A stretch of DNA of 64,000 bases, taken from positions 186,001 to 250,000 of the forward strand of contig JAKMXF010000199.1 in the NCBI GenBank assembly GCA_024704765.1, in the 5' to 3' direction. The notes below the pieces were generated by a model, which ran no database searches, had not been told where the DNA came from, and worked only from the letters and a program-made list of their open reading frames with translations. Below, one piece after another: positions 22,135-35,900 of the stretch (position 1 is the stretch's first letter; every line of letters starts with the position of its first letter). The stretch is from Oopsacas minuta. Taxonomy: Eukaryota > Porifera > Hexactinellida > Lyssacinosida > Leucopsacidae. A program made the translations under genes and the position numbers.

Positions 22135-23753
22135 AGGCTAAGTATTTGTAATTGCACATCGCATGAAGTCTTGAACAGACAATCGATTCCTGTATTTGTT
22201 TTTTTTGTGAAATAGTGTCGAAAAACTGGATTCACACAAGTAAGTGGAAGGAAATGGGATTAGCAATATAATAGCCAGTTGAAATATTTTGGGGTACGCA
22301 TTGACCATCTTACACCAAAAACTAATCAAATGAACTTCAGTGAACAATTCTTTTGCAATGCTATCATTGATCACTTCAATGCATTCTTCCTGTTCGGCTT
22401 CTGGGATTGGATTAAAATCAACTTTGAAAGGCTTTCCAATAAATTTGAAGTCTCTGTAGTGAGTGCATTCAGATTATGAAGCTGATTCAATTTTCCTTTG
22501 CTAATTTGACCACTCCACAGATCTAATTTCATTATAAATGCATTGACCTTATCCACAAAGTTAAATATTGTGTTTTCTCTTCCTTGCATAGATAAATTTA
22601 GTCTATTCAGTTGAGAGGTAATATCAACCAGGTAGGCATGTTTTTATGCTTTGCTCGCCAATGTTAAAATGCAACATTAAGTCTTGTTGGTTCTTTTGCC
22701 TAATAAACTCTTGAATTTCGGCTTGTAATTAAACACTCGCTTAACAACATTACCTCTGGATAGCTAGCACACTTCCATATGAAATAGAAGAGTTTCTGAA
22801 CTCGCATCAAGATCGTTACATAACTCTCGAAAAAGACGTGTATTCAAAGAACTACGCTTGATGTAGTTTACCAATTTGATAACCCAAGACATAATATCCA
22901 AAGCAAAATGTGAGAGTGTTTTAGAAGCAAGAGCATGTCCATGTATCATGCAGTGTAGTGACAAAACATCTGAAAATTGAGTTCTAACTCGGGCTTGAAA
23001 TTCTGAATGACGTCCTAACATTGTTGGAGCTCCATCAGTACAGACACTACATAGGTTTTGCCAGATCAAACCGTTATCAATAAAGAATTCGTTAACTTTT
23101 TCAAATACGTTAGTTCTTCTTCTTGTTGTTTCTAATGGTAGACAAAAGAGAAAGTCTTCTTTGAAATCCCCATCATGAATATATCTGGCGAAGCAAATTT
23201 ACTGAGCACATGAAGCTACATCTGTCGACTCATCTAACTGGATACTGAATAAACTCAACGGTGCTGTTTTCATCTCGGATACAACTTGTAACTTGACATC
23301 TTCTGACATATCTACGATAACACGGTGAACAGTGTTTGTGGAAATGGAAATGGTACTAATTTCTGAAAGTTATCTTCACATAATATTAACCTAACTGCTC
23401 CTTTGATGCAAGGAAGGACCAAAGTTTCCCCAATTGTATGCGGTTCTTTTGTTGAGCTAATTTCAAGGAAATAACCTAAGACGCTTTAATTACTGAAACT
23501 GTAGCTGATTAAACTTCCCAGTGGTCTCTTATCGGACTTTCTTTTCGTTGAAAATACAAAGGATCTTTGTCTTCAAGTTCAGAATGACATGTTTCTAAAT
23601 GCCCATTCAAAAGACTTGGTTTCATGTTGTCAGCAGAAAGTGTTTTAAATCAAATAATGCACTGGGATCTTCAATGTTATTGATATTGATTGAAGTAAAA
23701 TCATATTTAATATATTCGTCGGAATACATTCGTCTTTTCTTTCCAGATGCCAT
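22135..23753 (-). pseudogene. hAT transposase with BED finger, degraded
   Basis: Starts at ATG 23753 (MASGKKRRMYSDEYIKYDF). The BED-type finger is recognisable but shifted (MKPSLLNGHLETCHSELEDK). Further on are LCSVCTDGAPTMLGRHSEFQ, LSLHCMIHGHALASKTLSHF, SLNTRLFRELCNDLDASSET and LSRGNVVKRVF. The end is the hAT dimerisation motif LCESSFSTLFHKKNKYRNRL at ~22180. The order matches ZBED5/SCAND3-type transposases. The DDE signature TDGAP is present; many stops and shifts elsewhere. Confidence 0.85.
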
Positions 23754-24268
23754 TAAGAATAAGCGTACGATATTGCAGAATAAGAATGTATGGAATAACA
23801 AAGTATAGACTATCTATTTATATTTATCACTGAAATATGATGTTTATATAAAACACTAAACTAATGAATACATACGTAAGTAGACATTGTATCACAGTAA
23901 GTTTTTAACGCCAACATTATTATTATTCATCAACTTGAATCTACAAATTATAGTTACCAATAACACTGATCTACAACATTTTTGATGATCTTCTTTCTCT
24001 ATTATTTTTGCATAGTATTGATATATATTGGGAATTATTATGTATGTTTTCATTCTTAAGGGTACTAAAAGTAAGAAATTTCTATTCTAGTTATGTCGGC
24101 CTTTCAATTGACTACCTGGTCAGAATATTTCTAAATTCAATTCTACACATCACCTTTATCCAATTTATTTGGTTTTAATTGCTTATATGATATAAATTGC
24201 CTCTAATAGTATTTAAAATCTGTTCTATTCCACTCGACATTTAGTTTACCTTGTTCATTTTATTGTTT

Positions 24269-24684
24269 ATGGCTTCTCGGGTTTGTAAAAATTCTTCTGA
24301 AAAGTTTTGTCGTATTTGTGGGAGGTATACTACATCTGACCAACGGCCAAATATACAAAGGCTGTAGAACGCTGTTATTTCGCATATTTTGGATGCCATC
24401 TTGTGGATCAAGATAAGCCGTGGGCTCCACACAATGCCTGTAAGACATGCGTTGAGAACTTACGCTTGTGGCATGCTGAGAAGAGAAAGAAAATGCCGTT
24501 TGCGGTTCCAAAGATATGGAGAGAACCAATGTGTCATCTTTCGGATTGTTATTTCTATATGACGAAAATTGATGGTATCACAAAAAAGAATAAATCCAGT
24601 ATTGTGTATCCAGACGTACTGTCCGCCATTAGGCCATTCCAAATTCAGAGGACCTACCTGTACCAGTTCCATTGGAAATATTGA
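24269..24684 (+). pseudogene. Orphan transposon-like ORF, N-terminal fragment
   Basis: Starts MASRVCKNSSEKFCRICGRY, a CxxC finger, with a stop after about 33 codons. After frame changes it continues KPWAPHNACKTCVENLRLWH and FAVPKIWREPMCHLSDCYFY. It is homologous to the first third of the 19.2-20.9 kb ORF. The fourth Cys of the DCYFC motif is changed to Tyr. It stops at 24684, just before a Helitron-like start, and lies inside the hAT at 21946-25422. Confidence 0.8.
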
Positions 24685-24735
24685 ACATTAGCAATGACAA
24701 TGATATTAGTGGAGATACTATCATTGTCACTGGTA

Positions 24736-25127
24736 TCTGTTTGTCTGTCTTGTCTGTCTGTCCGTTTGTCCGTTGCTAAGGAAGCTGAAATGGAATGTGG
24801 AATTCGTATTTACAAAAATGTATGTATCTATATATCTATGGTGTTAATCAGGAAATATACAAATTTCATAAACTTGACTAAAGGTTAGCGAATATGCTGA
24901 ATCCGAATCACACTTAAGGATTTGTCATATACAAATTTAAGTTGTTTATATGAATATAAAGTAAACAAAAGTAAACAAATTTCAAAATTATCCTAGAAAT
25001 GTGGTTTCAACAGTTATTGTGGGGTAATCGGGTACGCTGATTCCGAATATCACACAAACTAATAGTCAAAGCGAGGGCCGAAGGCCGAGTACGGACACGA
25101 AGTGTTAGAATCCGCGTAGCGCGCTAG
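24736..25127 (+). mobile_element. Small Helitron-like element with internal repeat units
   Basis: Begins TCTGTTTGTCTGTCTTG after A and ends CCGCGTAGCGCGCTAG before T, the A|TC...CTRR|T format of Helitrons. Inside are two copies of a unit containing GCTGAATCCGAAT / GCTGATTCCGAAT and ATATAAAGTAAACAAA. A GC-rich stem region with GGCCGAAGGCC lies before the 3' end. No ORF. A related start and unit array lie at 53643. Confidence 0.5.
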
Positions 25128-25479
25128 TGATAGTTAATATTAGTATGATTTAATAGGTAATAAACATGAATGTTTAATTTCATATATTTAATTGCATATT
25201 AGTACAACCTTCCAACCATAAAATTACAAATTCTAGACCTGTTGTGAATACATACTTAACTCTTTCATAAACAGCCCTTCAAATTATTCAATTTCAACTA
25301 TTATTATTTAATCATCAAAAAGTTCTACAATTTTGTATATCAATGCAATCTATGAAATCTCAATTAAGCAATTCGCTTACCCCTAACAAAATGACTCGCG
25401 TACCCCAGGTTGGGAACCAGTGGTTCAGTAAATCGATTCATCTATAAATCGACAGAAATTGAACAATTTCCTTTCGCTC

Positions 25480-26330
25480 CCAACTTCTAGGGAAACACTG
25501 ATATTACCTGCGATCCTCAGCAAACATTGTTTGGTGCAAACTTTCTCATATATTCTTCTCAAGGTAATGAAATACTCATTTTTGACACACAGGAAAACAT
25601 TATAAAACTATCTACTTGAGTACTTTGGTCACTTATTCCTTCAACTTTACTATTCATGCATTTGAAAATGGCAAACTAATTTCACTCATATACTGCTTAC
25701 TCTCTGCGAAAACACGGGTCTTATATTCCTATATATTTCTATCTCTGAAAGACAATGCAAGCAAACTTTATAATTTTTTATCACTAGAGTTTGTCACTTG
25801 TGTTTATGAGAGTCGGTTGATGGCTAATATTAGACTGGAATTTCCTACTGCTTTCTATCCGTGGCTGCTACTTCCATTTTCCAAGCAGTGTATCGAAAAG
25901 TACAAGTTCTAGGTTTGTTTCAATTTTATATAAATGAAGAACGTCATTGAATCTATATACGAAAGCTTCTTGCACTGGCCTTTATCTCAATCGTACTTAT
26001 CCCTCAAATATTCCAGGGGCTAATGTATGAGTCCTGTTAGTTATGTCCACTATTATATTATTTTGAAAATTATTGGATAGAAGTTGTGGATGATAAGCTC
26101 GGGAATATGTATGGGGTACAAATAAGGACAAATAATAATCTAGAAGGGTGACATCTACGGTTAAATCGGGCGATGGCAAGGTACATGCGAATATTTACAA
26201 ATTCGTATCAAATTTGTTCAGAGAGCAGGATGTACAGAAATTCTTTTAGCTCAAATTGCAGCAGGCAATGTCAGGGCTCAAAGTACAATAATATAAAGTA
26301 TAAACAAATTATTGAATATCCTAAAACATT
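25480..26330 (+). pseudogene. MULE transposase, degraded
   Basis: Plus-strand frames read ISLIYCLLSAKTRVLYSYIF and MANIRLEFPTAFYPWLLLPF, then SKQCIEKYKFLGLFQFYINE and RKLLALAFI. A later frame has LGNMYGVQIRTNNNLEG followed by a TGA where Trp is expected. These match the MULE order: drug-like YxLL..KT...Y, LEFP......FHFSKQC, LGL...Y, LaL-F, then WN.....RTNN.lEGWH. Frame changes near 25910 and 26000. It abuts the right end of the hAT element. Confidence 0.7.
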
Positions 26331-26339
26331 ACACAGGAT

Positions 26340-28120
26340 TTCAACTTAGGACAAAAGGATATAGATGAATAACTGACCGGAATAGCTCTAAACATATCAC
26401 AACCTACTAGTATATCCCTAAAATATCTCATATTTCTTTTGATTCTTTCTGTAGTTTTTCAATAAAAATTAGTGTGTTCATATACAATCATATATTTTTC
26501 ATTTGTTCACTCTATCTCTATAGCTTTCGATCATTCATATACTTCATTATCGTTACTTAATCATTCTAATCTCCATATTTAATTATTCTATCCTCCTTCA
26601 TAACTTTCACTCAAATATGGTTTGCCTCAACTGTGGAAACCTCACTGTCTGGCTTGAAAGGTTTTTGATTGACTATGTACATACATTGCCCCATAGTGTG
26701 CATGATATGTTGTATACATTATTTATACTGGGTAATATTCCAAGAAACCAGATACGCGTAAGTTTGGTTCAACTTGGACAAAAGAATTATAAGCTTATTA
26801 TGTCCTGTTCATAATACTAGTACATACTGAACTTTACAACTTAAGCAACTTCTGTCCGTAGATAAATGTACACGAGATTTTGGTAATATAACATGATATA
26901 TAGGTTTTCAGGTCTTGATGCAGCGAACTGACCCGAAATTCAAAGTTTGCATATTGAGCTAATATTTCAGATTGTAGTATTAACATAATTTTGTCCATAC
27001 CATTATGGTTTCTTATAATGTATAATTATCCTGGAAGGGATACATCATTTGTTGGGTAAACGTATTATGAGCTAATTGTGTTGAATTGCCCATAATACTG
27101 ATGGACTATTCAGCACAATTAGCTTATAATAAGTTTGCCTCTTGTTTGTATACATACCCACAGTTACAGCTCACGCAAATTCCGTGCTTTGATCAATACA
27201 AGGAATATATCTGAGATTTGGGTAAGATGTCACATATTGAGGTTAAGATGCGAGCTACATTTCAATGGATAGTTATCAATACCACTATGATTCGATTTAT
27301 TGTATCATTTTACTAGAGAGGGGACGAATCTCTCCGTTCCACCAGTTCATTTCGCCACTGTGTACACATTCTCATATAATTAAACCATAAGGAAGTAGTC
27401 AATCGAAAACTTTCGAAGCCAAATGAGTATTACACATTTTAAGTTTGTGATATAGATAAACTTATATGTAATTATGTATATAAGTAACGTAGTGTGGGCA
27501 AACAATATTAATGAAATTTAAACTAATATATTTAGTGAGATTAATGTTAACAAAATGACAAACGGAATTATTCGGGTATATATATTGGCAGTTAGAGTAA
27601 ACTACATATGATCCTAAACGGAAAAAAATACTTGCACTCAAATTCGGAGTATATTTAGAATATATAAATCCGGGGAATTGGACCACTTTCTCCTGAATTC
27701 AATGTAAACCAGTCATAATAATACTATACTAAGTATTAGTTAATCGCACCTCTGGATAGTCCGAATAATGTGCACCTGAGACATTGATCATTATCAAGTT
27801 CAGTAATTCAGGGAGCCCCGAACTATTTGCTTACCCAGGAATTCACGCTCTACTTCGCCTGTAACCCATGGAATGGTAGGCTGAAATTTGTATTCTGAGC
27901 ATTCAAAAATTGGACAATATTTCTGGATATGGCTTCCATCCACATTGGGACATATCCTATTGTCAGGTACTATACTAAAGCATGCCTCCGTAAAGTCTGA
28001 AAGGGATTAGTAAATAAATAGACCCAAAGAAAATATTATTTCTGAAGGAAATATATAGATCTTAATATAAAGAAATTAATCAACAAATTTACAACAACTG
28101 AAGGAGAATATAAATTTTCA
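26340..28120. other. No gene recognised; downstream flank of AP-3 beta
   Basis: Short frames only (plus 26617-26814, minus 27462-27686), none recognisable. Contains one inverted repeat (27054-27140). No canonical AATAAA is seen on the minus strand close after the AP-3 beta stop; AATAAT variants occur. Confidence 0.5.
27054..27140. repeat. Inverted repeat, 33-bp arms
   Basis: Arms 27054-27086 and 27108-27140 pair with about five mismatches around a 21-nt loop. The core AGCTAATTGTGTTGAAT faces ATTCAGCACAATTAGCT. Possibly a fold-back element remnant. Confidence 0.75.
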
Positions 28121-28123
28121 TTA

Positions 28124-29999
28124 TTATGAAATTAGGATTTCTTTGATGATGCTAAATAGACTATCAGAGATCATCATATGATCACAATCAACCTCCAAAC
28201 TAACAAGGTTATCTGACTGAATAATAATAGAAACCAATACTAAAGATTTTTTGGAAGCAGTTATTCCAGCATACAATTTAGTATGTTGATTTGAAGTTGG
28301 TATCGGATTCAGATTACATCCTTCTAAGATCTGGTGATCAATAGAATTACTGCATTGGTTCATGCAAATATCACCTTTAGTTACGCTCATTCCTCCAAAT
28401 CTCTTTTGGTATTTTAGGAATGACATTTCAGGGAAATACACAGGCAGCATAAGTTCTCCACAAGTTGGGTGGATATAAATAGAATTATTAATATTAGCAT
28501 CCAATGATCGTACGAATAACTTCGCGGGCTGAATGGAATCATTAAAGTCGATACCAACTGAATAATAAACTTTCGATAGAGGAAAAATCTTTCCGAATTC
28601 GTTTCCCTTTTGCAAATTTGTACCTGAAGCTGGATCTATTGAAAGATCAGAAAAGATAGTTCCAGCTTCATGATTTTCAATCAGTAATTCAACTTCGATC
28701 ATCCTAGGAGTATTGATATTGAATCGACGTCTAAGCATACGATATTTGATTGAAATTCCATTACCATTGTATTTATTCATCACCTCATTATAATTAGTGG
28801 TCACAAATTTTGGTAAAATTGGTTCTAGTTCATCAATAAGATTCTTTGTAGGTGTCAATAAGGTGTCATTGCACATAGGTTCAAGAATATTCGCATTAAC
28901 ATCTTCTTCGGTAAATTCGTCAATCAAAAGACATTTACTCTGTGGGTTATTTACATTTGACGATAATGGTTCAATTGGCTGGTTACTATCTGAAGTATCT
29001 GAAGTATCTGAACCGGAAGTATTGTCCGTCTCACTATGGAGTTCATTCTTATGAATAGGAACAGACTCTTCGAATTCCCTATGGCCAGATAATTCCGAAA
29101 GAGAAGAAGCAGAACTGTGAGTTGAAATGTCTGAATCGTAAGATTCATCTGTATCCGTGATTGATTCTGAATCTGTTGCAGAACTTGATTCACCATGACT
29201 CGAATAAAATGTATTTAAGTCTTTAGTTCGAATATATCCAACAGGCTTTTGAATGAAAGTATTATCGGATTCTACGAATACATCTCGAACAGTAGACTTT
29301 GGTGCTTTGTGAGGAAAGTCAGGCAAAAGCTTATAGCCAACAACTTTGATATTTAGGAAATGTGATAATGAGCCTAATTGCCATTGTTCTCGATCTTTAT
29401 AAGGTGAACGTAATTGAGGGGCAGGCTTATGTGATATTATTAGTTTCTTAGAATACTTATGAATTATATTGTCTCCTGGAGGGAACAAAATATTTCTAAG
29501 CAATCTAGATTTATCTCTTATGTCATAACTTTGATCAAATCGACCTAATGAAAATACATACTGGCACAAAACACGTGTCTGCTTAGAATTAAGACAAACA
29601 AGTTTTGCAGCAAGATTTAAGGTTTGATGTTTCACAGGATCAGTTTCATATAAAAACATCTTAGCTGCTTTTCGAAGAACATCTGGAGCGATTAAGGGGA
29701 TTCGATGACAATGCTCACCAATGATCCAAATAATACTAGCTCTGGCATTACTATTTTCAGTCTTGTCCAGCATCTTTGATAGACGGATAATAACATCTTC
29801 ATTCTGACCAGGTCCTAAATGAAGTAGTCTCTGAATTACAATTACACTTTCACCAGCAATATCAAGATCTGTGCAGGATAATAGCCCGAGCAGACCAGAT
29901 AAGCATATATCGGATATCTCAGGAACTCGGCTAGCAATGCGTCCTATCGCATGAATTGCTGCAGAAACAAAGAGAAAATCATCATTATAGATGTAGACA
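28124..29999 (-). CDS. AP3B: AP-3 beta coding exon 3, trunk end, hinge and C-terminal domain (residues 426-1050)
   Basis: The acceptor is ctattttag before TGTCTACATC (AG at 30000-30001). A nearer AG at 29959-29960 would drop 13 residues that match the family ([17 protein letters not shown]). The exon then runs 625 codons without interruption to the TAA at 28124-28126. It holds the last adaptin repeats, a conserved [23 protein letters not shown] segment, the acidic Ser-rich hinge (residues ~693-776, with a TSDTSD repeat), and the C-terminal domain ending [20 protein letters not shown]. All of this downstream part sits in a single exon. Confidence 0.95.
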
Positions 30000-32900
30000 C
30001 TAAAATAGAAAAAGTAATAAAGTGTACAATATTGGGAGAGGTTGAGGATTATTATTATGGAAAAATGAAAAAACCCCGCATTAATTGGAAAAGACAGGAG
30101 TAGTGGGATTTGGTGGTAGTACAGGGCGTATGATCGATTCGATTGTAAGATAGTAGACTTATACTAAATTTCGAGTTGCAAAGTTGACTAATTCCTAGAT
30201 AATGGATAATTAATGAATGAATAAATAATTTATTATGAAATAAGCTTATGTATTACTCGTAGAGTAGGGTATACTTACATAAACATATCTCAAAGCAACA
30301 ATTAATTCATTTAATGATATTACAAGATATATTCGATAAACATTAATACTCGGATAGTACATAAACGAATCCTGAAAGAGTTCTTATTTGAGTTCCGTTC
30401 AAAAGTAGTGGTCGACTAGCTGAGGCTAATGGATCCATAAATTTGAACAGAATATTGAGTGCAAAACTGGGCCAAATACAGTAGAACCTCCGAGATCCGG
30501 GCAGTGTGGGACCGGAGGGTGCCCGGATCTCGGAAATATCATTAACTCCATGGTAGCTACAACCTATAATGTACATATGAGTTCCCTTAGATATTCGAAT
30601 TCTGGTATTAAGTTTACATACTGTGCATAAACGTAATCCAATATGAAATATAGTAACTGAAGTCAACGTTGATATGAGGAGAATAATATGAAATTGTGAA
30701 ATTCTTTTGGACAGATATAAACTAAGGGTGCCCGGTTGAGGGAGGTGCCCGTATCTTGGAGGTCCGGATCTCGGAGGTTCGACTGTACCTCGGTCTACCG
30801 CTTAATCATATATATCAAACATTTATGGTAATATTTCTCTGAACAACTAACAATATTATAATATATTTGCAAGAAAAAATACAATGAGACTAGAAAGCCA
30901 CTGAAGGAGCGATATCGTAAATCGAGTAAATAGGTCAATTAGTAGGCTGACAAGTGCAAAATAGACTCAATTTATCGAGCGACGTCGAACAAGGAGCCAC
31001 TCGATAGTATTAGGATCAATTTTGAGAATGGAATGTGGACATATTCCCGAAACCGTCTTAAGTTATTAGGGAAAAGGTAATTTTGCATATGGTCATGTGA
31101 CACTTAAACGACGGGGAACTTTACACTAATACGAAAGTAGCTACAATAGAACTTAATTAGTACGAATTGGTGAGTACAAATTTCCCGAAATAAGAACGAA
31201 TATTTAAACAAATCAGGTCACAGAATGGTTTTCAATAGAGAAATCCAAATTTCGAAGGTCTACTTATGTACACCTAGCTTATTACAATTTCCTAACTCCA
31301 GGTAAATTTCTTCTCTATCGAGTAACAAATTTAAACTAGATTACCAGAGTTTGTCCCGATTAAGCAGTGTTTTCCCTGATTAACCAAATATTTAGAGTCT
31401 GCCAGAGAACTTTACAAGGCGTTCTTAAGATGTGCTAGAGTTGAGGGCCTGGATGCGAATATACTGATAGTCTCTAAGTATTATTACTAAACTTAATCTC
31501 AAACTTAAAATTAGTTGAATTTTAAAGTTATATTAATGTCAGTTTTTGATATCAAAAGTTAAGCCTATCCTGGAGCACACTTAACTTAAAAATGTACCCA
31601 CGTGCCAATTTTCATGTAATCGGTTGGGAAGAGTTCGCAAAACGGACCCAAGGATGGACGAATGTCGTACATCGTCAATGTGAATAAGGCATCTCCATGT
31701 TGGAGAAGCACTAAAAATCATTATCACAAAATCTGAGGCTTAAATTATCACTAAATACAAAAATAATTGAATTGTGTTTAAATATAAATGCAAAATCTTT
31801 CGAAGGAGCTCGAAAGGACTATTCCCCTGAGTCCTGATAATTCACTTGGCGGCTCAGATTTCATTCAAACTGTAGTGGAAATTGGGATACGCCCAGTGAA
31901 TTATGTGACAAAGGTTGGCAGATATGCAGGAGTAGAGGGGTCAAAATACACTACCCGAACAAAATTACTTTCACATCACTAAATACGATAAATCCTGGAA
32001 TGACGGAAAATATTTGAATATCTATAAGACAATATACCTAAAGGAATTATTTGAGTATTATCGTTAACAATGTCCTGACTAAATCGACAAATATCTCTCT
32101 AATTAGATATTTTAAAGCAAAACTTTGCTCATTAAATAGATTATGAGGTAATTAAGTCTTCAATTGCTGATAGGATAGGATTCAAATAAGATGGAACTAA
32201 CTGATAGCATGTTTGAATGCTACGATTCCGTATTACCCTAGTATGATAATATCAAATTGGTAAGAGCAAACCTTGTTGATATATATTGCAAAGCGGCGAA
32301 ATATATTTTTAAACTTCGATACGACTGAAATGGCATTCTCATTTCACACGCACAGTTTAGGCATTTGTTACGAGAGTCTTATTGGAATGTTGATACGCAT
32401 TGAGAGTTGAGGTGAAAAATTAACATTTCCTAAATTTCAAAAATTCTTATTACCCAAGGCATGAAATGTCGAAATAACTATCCCAAAGCCACATAGCATC
32501 TCCAGTGTCACCACAGAAGGCCATTAAATATAATTTGAATGGACGATGGATAATATAATCTTCGAACTTTAACTATTCTGTGAATTAGAGGCACGTAGTG
32601 ATGAGTATATTCTGGAGTATAGCGACCAATAACACTATAGAATTTAGCTGTTAACCGTAGATGGCACAAGTGGGACACAGTGTTTGAAGAGTAAATCATA
32701 CTTCCAATCATTGAAACAATGTCAAATTTGGTAGGGCATGCATCAATGACCCCATCTAGCTAACAATCATAAAATTAAAATTTGTTTAAATATTTTTCAA
32801 ATCATGAGTTAACAAAGAAGATAATTGTGCAATATCCATGAAAATGACATTTTTCTGCTGCATTTTCTATGTACATGCGGGATGTTTGAAATGTCAACCA

Positions 32901-35900
32901 TTATTGTTCATAATGAAAGATTTGGACCATGGATATATTCATGATAATAATATAGGAACAAGAACAATTAACTCAAAATGAAATCACTAGATTCGCAAGA
33001 TTGAATGAATTGTATTTTTATGTGAAATGCGTCGAATACGAACTATTGTAAATTGCCATGTGCATCATCTGGAACATAGGAAGAGGTAAAGTGTATGTAT
33101 TATAATTGAATATTTTCTGAAATAGGGCTATGAGGTTTGGCTGGGAAATTTATGTATTTTCGCCAAGATAGTCGTTTTGATATATTCAAATTTAGAGAGA
33201 GTTTGCAAGAAGTTAAGTACTTGAAGTGTTGCAAATTTGAAAAGATCGTATAAAACACTTGAATAGTATAGCATTTTTGATAAAGGCAAAATGTGGAATG
33301 CACTCTACGGTTAACACCTAAGCTAACCTGGAGTACTAAGCTGTCGCGCAGCGCCGTAGGAAGCGAAGCGCGCTAATATAAATTGAAACACAAAATAAAC
33401 AAAGTGTTTAAACAAGAATATTTTGGTGCCAAACAAGGTTATAGCTTATGTATTAAAGCGAGGGTAGCTAGTTTATGGGAGCAGTCCCTGAAGCTTGTCC
33501 GGGGCGCCAAAACTTGAAACATAAGGACCGCGGGCGGATTTTTTCCGACCCCTGATATAGATGATATAATATTTATATGCTGTCAAGCTCGGCCCCAGGC
33601 TTATTTAACGGGAGGGAAAGAGCGAGGCAAAAGATTTCATAAGGGGGGCAGTTCCATGCAATATTTTCCATATATAGGACCTTAACCTCTAGAACCTTTG
33701 ATAGATTCTAGGTAACTAAGTTCAACTCGGATTCTACCGGAATACTTAAACTATGGTGGCTTCGGCACTAATACACCAATATTACATAAATTTTCAAATA
33801 AATGAAGAAGTATGGCCACCGTCCAGAGATAGAGTTCACAAAGGTTGGTAGGTATGGAATGTACACAAAATTATAATTCAAAATTTCTTCCATAAAACCT
33901 GAGAGGTATGCTTATACTTTGTAGTTTTATTAAGGATGAACTTCGAGGGGTGCAAAAACCTTCACCCAATTTGGCTCGAAATATGCAACCATAATCCTTG
34001 TTATATAAATATACAATCCCCCTCTGGCGGCGCACCTCCATACTGTCTATTTTTGGAATGTTGGATATTTATACGTATCGTTGTACGTAGGGGAACATAG
34101 TGAAAATGAAAACAAATACATTAATAGAGCAATTACTACTAGATTCCAAATCTAGTTGACAAACTATATCATAAACAACAAATAATAACAGATATCATTT
34201 TATTTTATCTGCATCCATAGAATCATCTGCATGAAGTGTCACTTTAGTGGCACAAAACGAATTCACTATTTCAGTCCAATTTACGTTAGATTAATGCATT
34301 CAACACACTATTTTAACGAAATTACGCTTACAGCGAATAAAATGTAACCATACCAATGAGTTTGTTGTAAGAGTGTTGTACTGTACGTATTACGTATAGC
34401 TGCCTAAAGTTGAATTTCATCACTTATATATAATGGTAATTCCGAAAGGAAAAGTGTATGGAATTCGTGAAAAAATAGACTGGGCAAAGGATGGTGTAGT
34501 ATCAAATTCATTTGTTTAGGGTCAAATCCTACGAATATAATACATAATATGGGGGTCAAATCCTACGAATATAATACATAATATGGGGGTCAACATACTA
34601 CGACTAGAATACATAATATGTGGGTCAAAGTCCTATTACAATAACACAGGGTTACATAAATATATGTTTTCAGTACACAATCTAAGTTATCCAATTTTTC
34701 TAATACAACTTTTCGTGCTGAGTTTGAAAAACGCATCCATTTATGCCATCACGTCAGGATTTTATAGTATAGAACAAGACTTGTTTTTGAATAGTACATT
34801 TTGACATTAATATAAATGATCAAATAAAATGTTCCCAACCTCAAATTTTCATGTGTAAATATACTTAAAATAATACATTTCTTGTTCACCACACACTTCT
34901 ACATATGAAAGGACATATAGCATGTGTTATCCTATAAATTTTCTTAAGAACCTAGATTAGGACTCCAAGAACTTCCTTTAAACTCCCTTCTATGAGATTT
35001 TCTCGCGCAATGTATGTCCACACAATCTCGCTTCAGGCTCCAACAGTAGTCCGCTATCATTTTACTGTCATACCTTCCTTGGTAACGCTCTTCCAACGTT
35101 TGAATGTCCTGATGAAACTGTTCACCCTGCTCATCCGATACGTCTCCAAGGTTTGTTGGGAATTCATCCAAGTGGCTATGTAAAAATGAATTTTGATGCT
35201 CATATTACATCCGAACTTATGAAAGCTTTCGAGCAAACGATTGATTAAATTCACATAATTATAGTCTCTTCTATTTCCTAAGAAGCCTTTCACAAACGAT
35301 ACAAAGGCTTGCCATGCATCATACTCAGTATCCAACATATGAGCAGTGAATTCGGGATCTTTCATCAATTTTCGGATGTCTGGCCCATTGAAGATACCAG
35401 ATTTGACTTTTTCATCGCTCAGCCGGTGGAATCGTGAGCGAAGGTATTTAAAACAATCACCATCCTTGTTGAGAGTTCTTGCGAATTGCTTAATTAACCC
35501 GAGTTTAATATGCAAAGGTGGGAAAACAATCATTTTCCCGCCCACCAGTGCTTCGTTGATCACATTAGCACAACCAACAATTAAACTTTCTCTTTTTGGC
35601 CACTCCTTTCTGATCCAATGTTCATTCTTCGCTCTACTATCCCACATACACAAAAACAAGGATATTTTGTGTACCCACTTTGTTGCCCGAGAAGGAAGCA
35701 AACCATTTTTAGATCTACACAGATGATCCACTTGTGAGAATCGTATCTAATTAATTGCAAAACCAGATTGACATTTTCATATTTTTCATTTAATGTCACA
35801 GAATGAGCAAGGGGTATTGACCCAAACTGATTACCATTGTAAGTAAAACAACTTTTAAACTCCTTTTTGAGCTATCAATAAAAGTCTCCATTCATTAGCA

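Larger units (their letters stand above)
21946..25422 (-). mobile_element. hAT DNA transposon (ZBED-type), with two nested insertions
   Basis: Starts CAGTGGTTCCCAACC and ends in the inverse GGTTGGGAACCAGTG (one mismatch). It is flanked by 8-bp target repeats GTTTAGTA (21938-21945) and GTTCAGTA (25423-25430), one mismatch. This is the hAT format. It contains a minus-strand transposase, an orphan ORF fragment and a Helitron-like element. Confidence 0.9.

Noticed and set aside
28797-29054. Plus-strand open frame opposite AP-3 beta
   Set aside because: It is the complement of the Ser-rich hinge codons, with no independent support.
29958-29960. AG at 29959-29960 as the acceptor of AP-3 beta exon 3
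   Set aside because: It would require a missing ~50-nt exon. The upstream acceptor at 30000-30001 supplies the missing family residues and the right phase.
33490-33560. hAT-like terminus CAGGGGTCGG in a GC-rich patch
   Set aside because: No second terminus or 8-bp duplication could be found, so no element is called.
34518-34640. CRISPR-like array
   Set aside because: The units are head-to-tail with no spacers; it is a simple tandem repeat in a eukaryotic intron.
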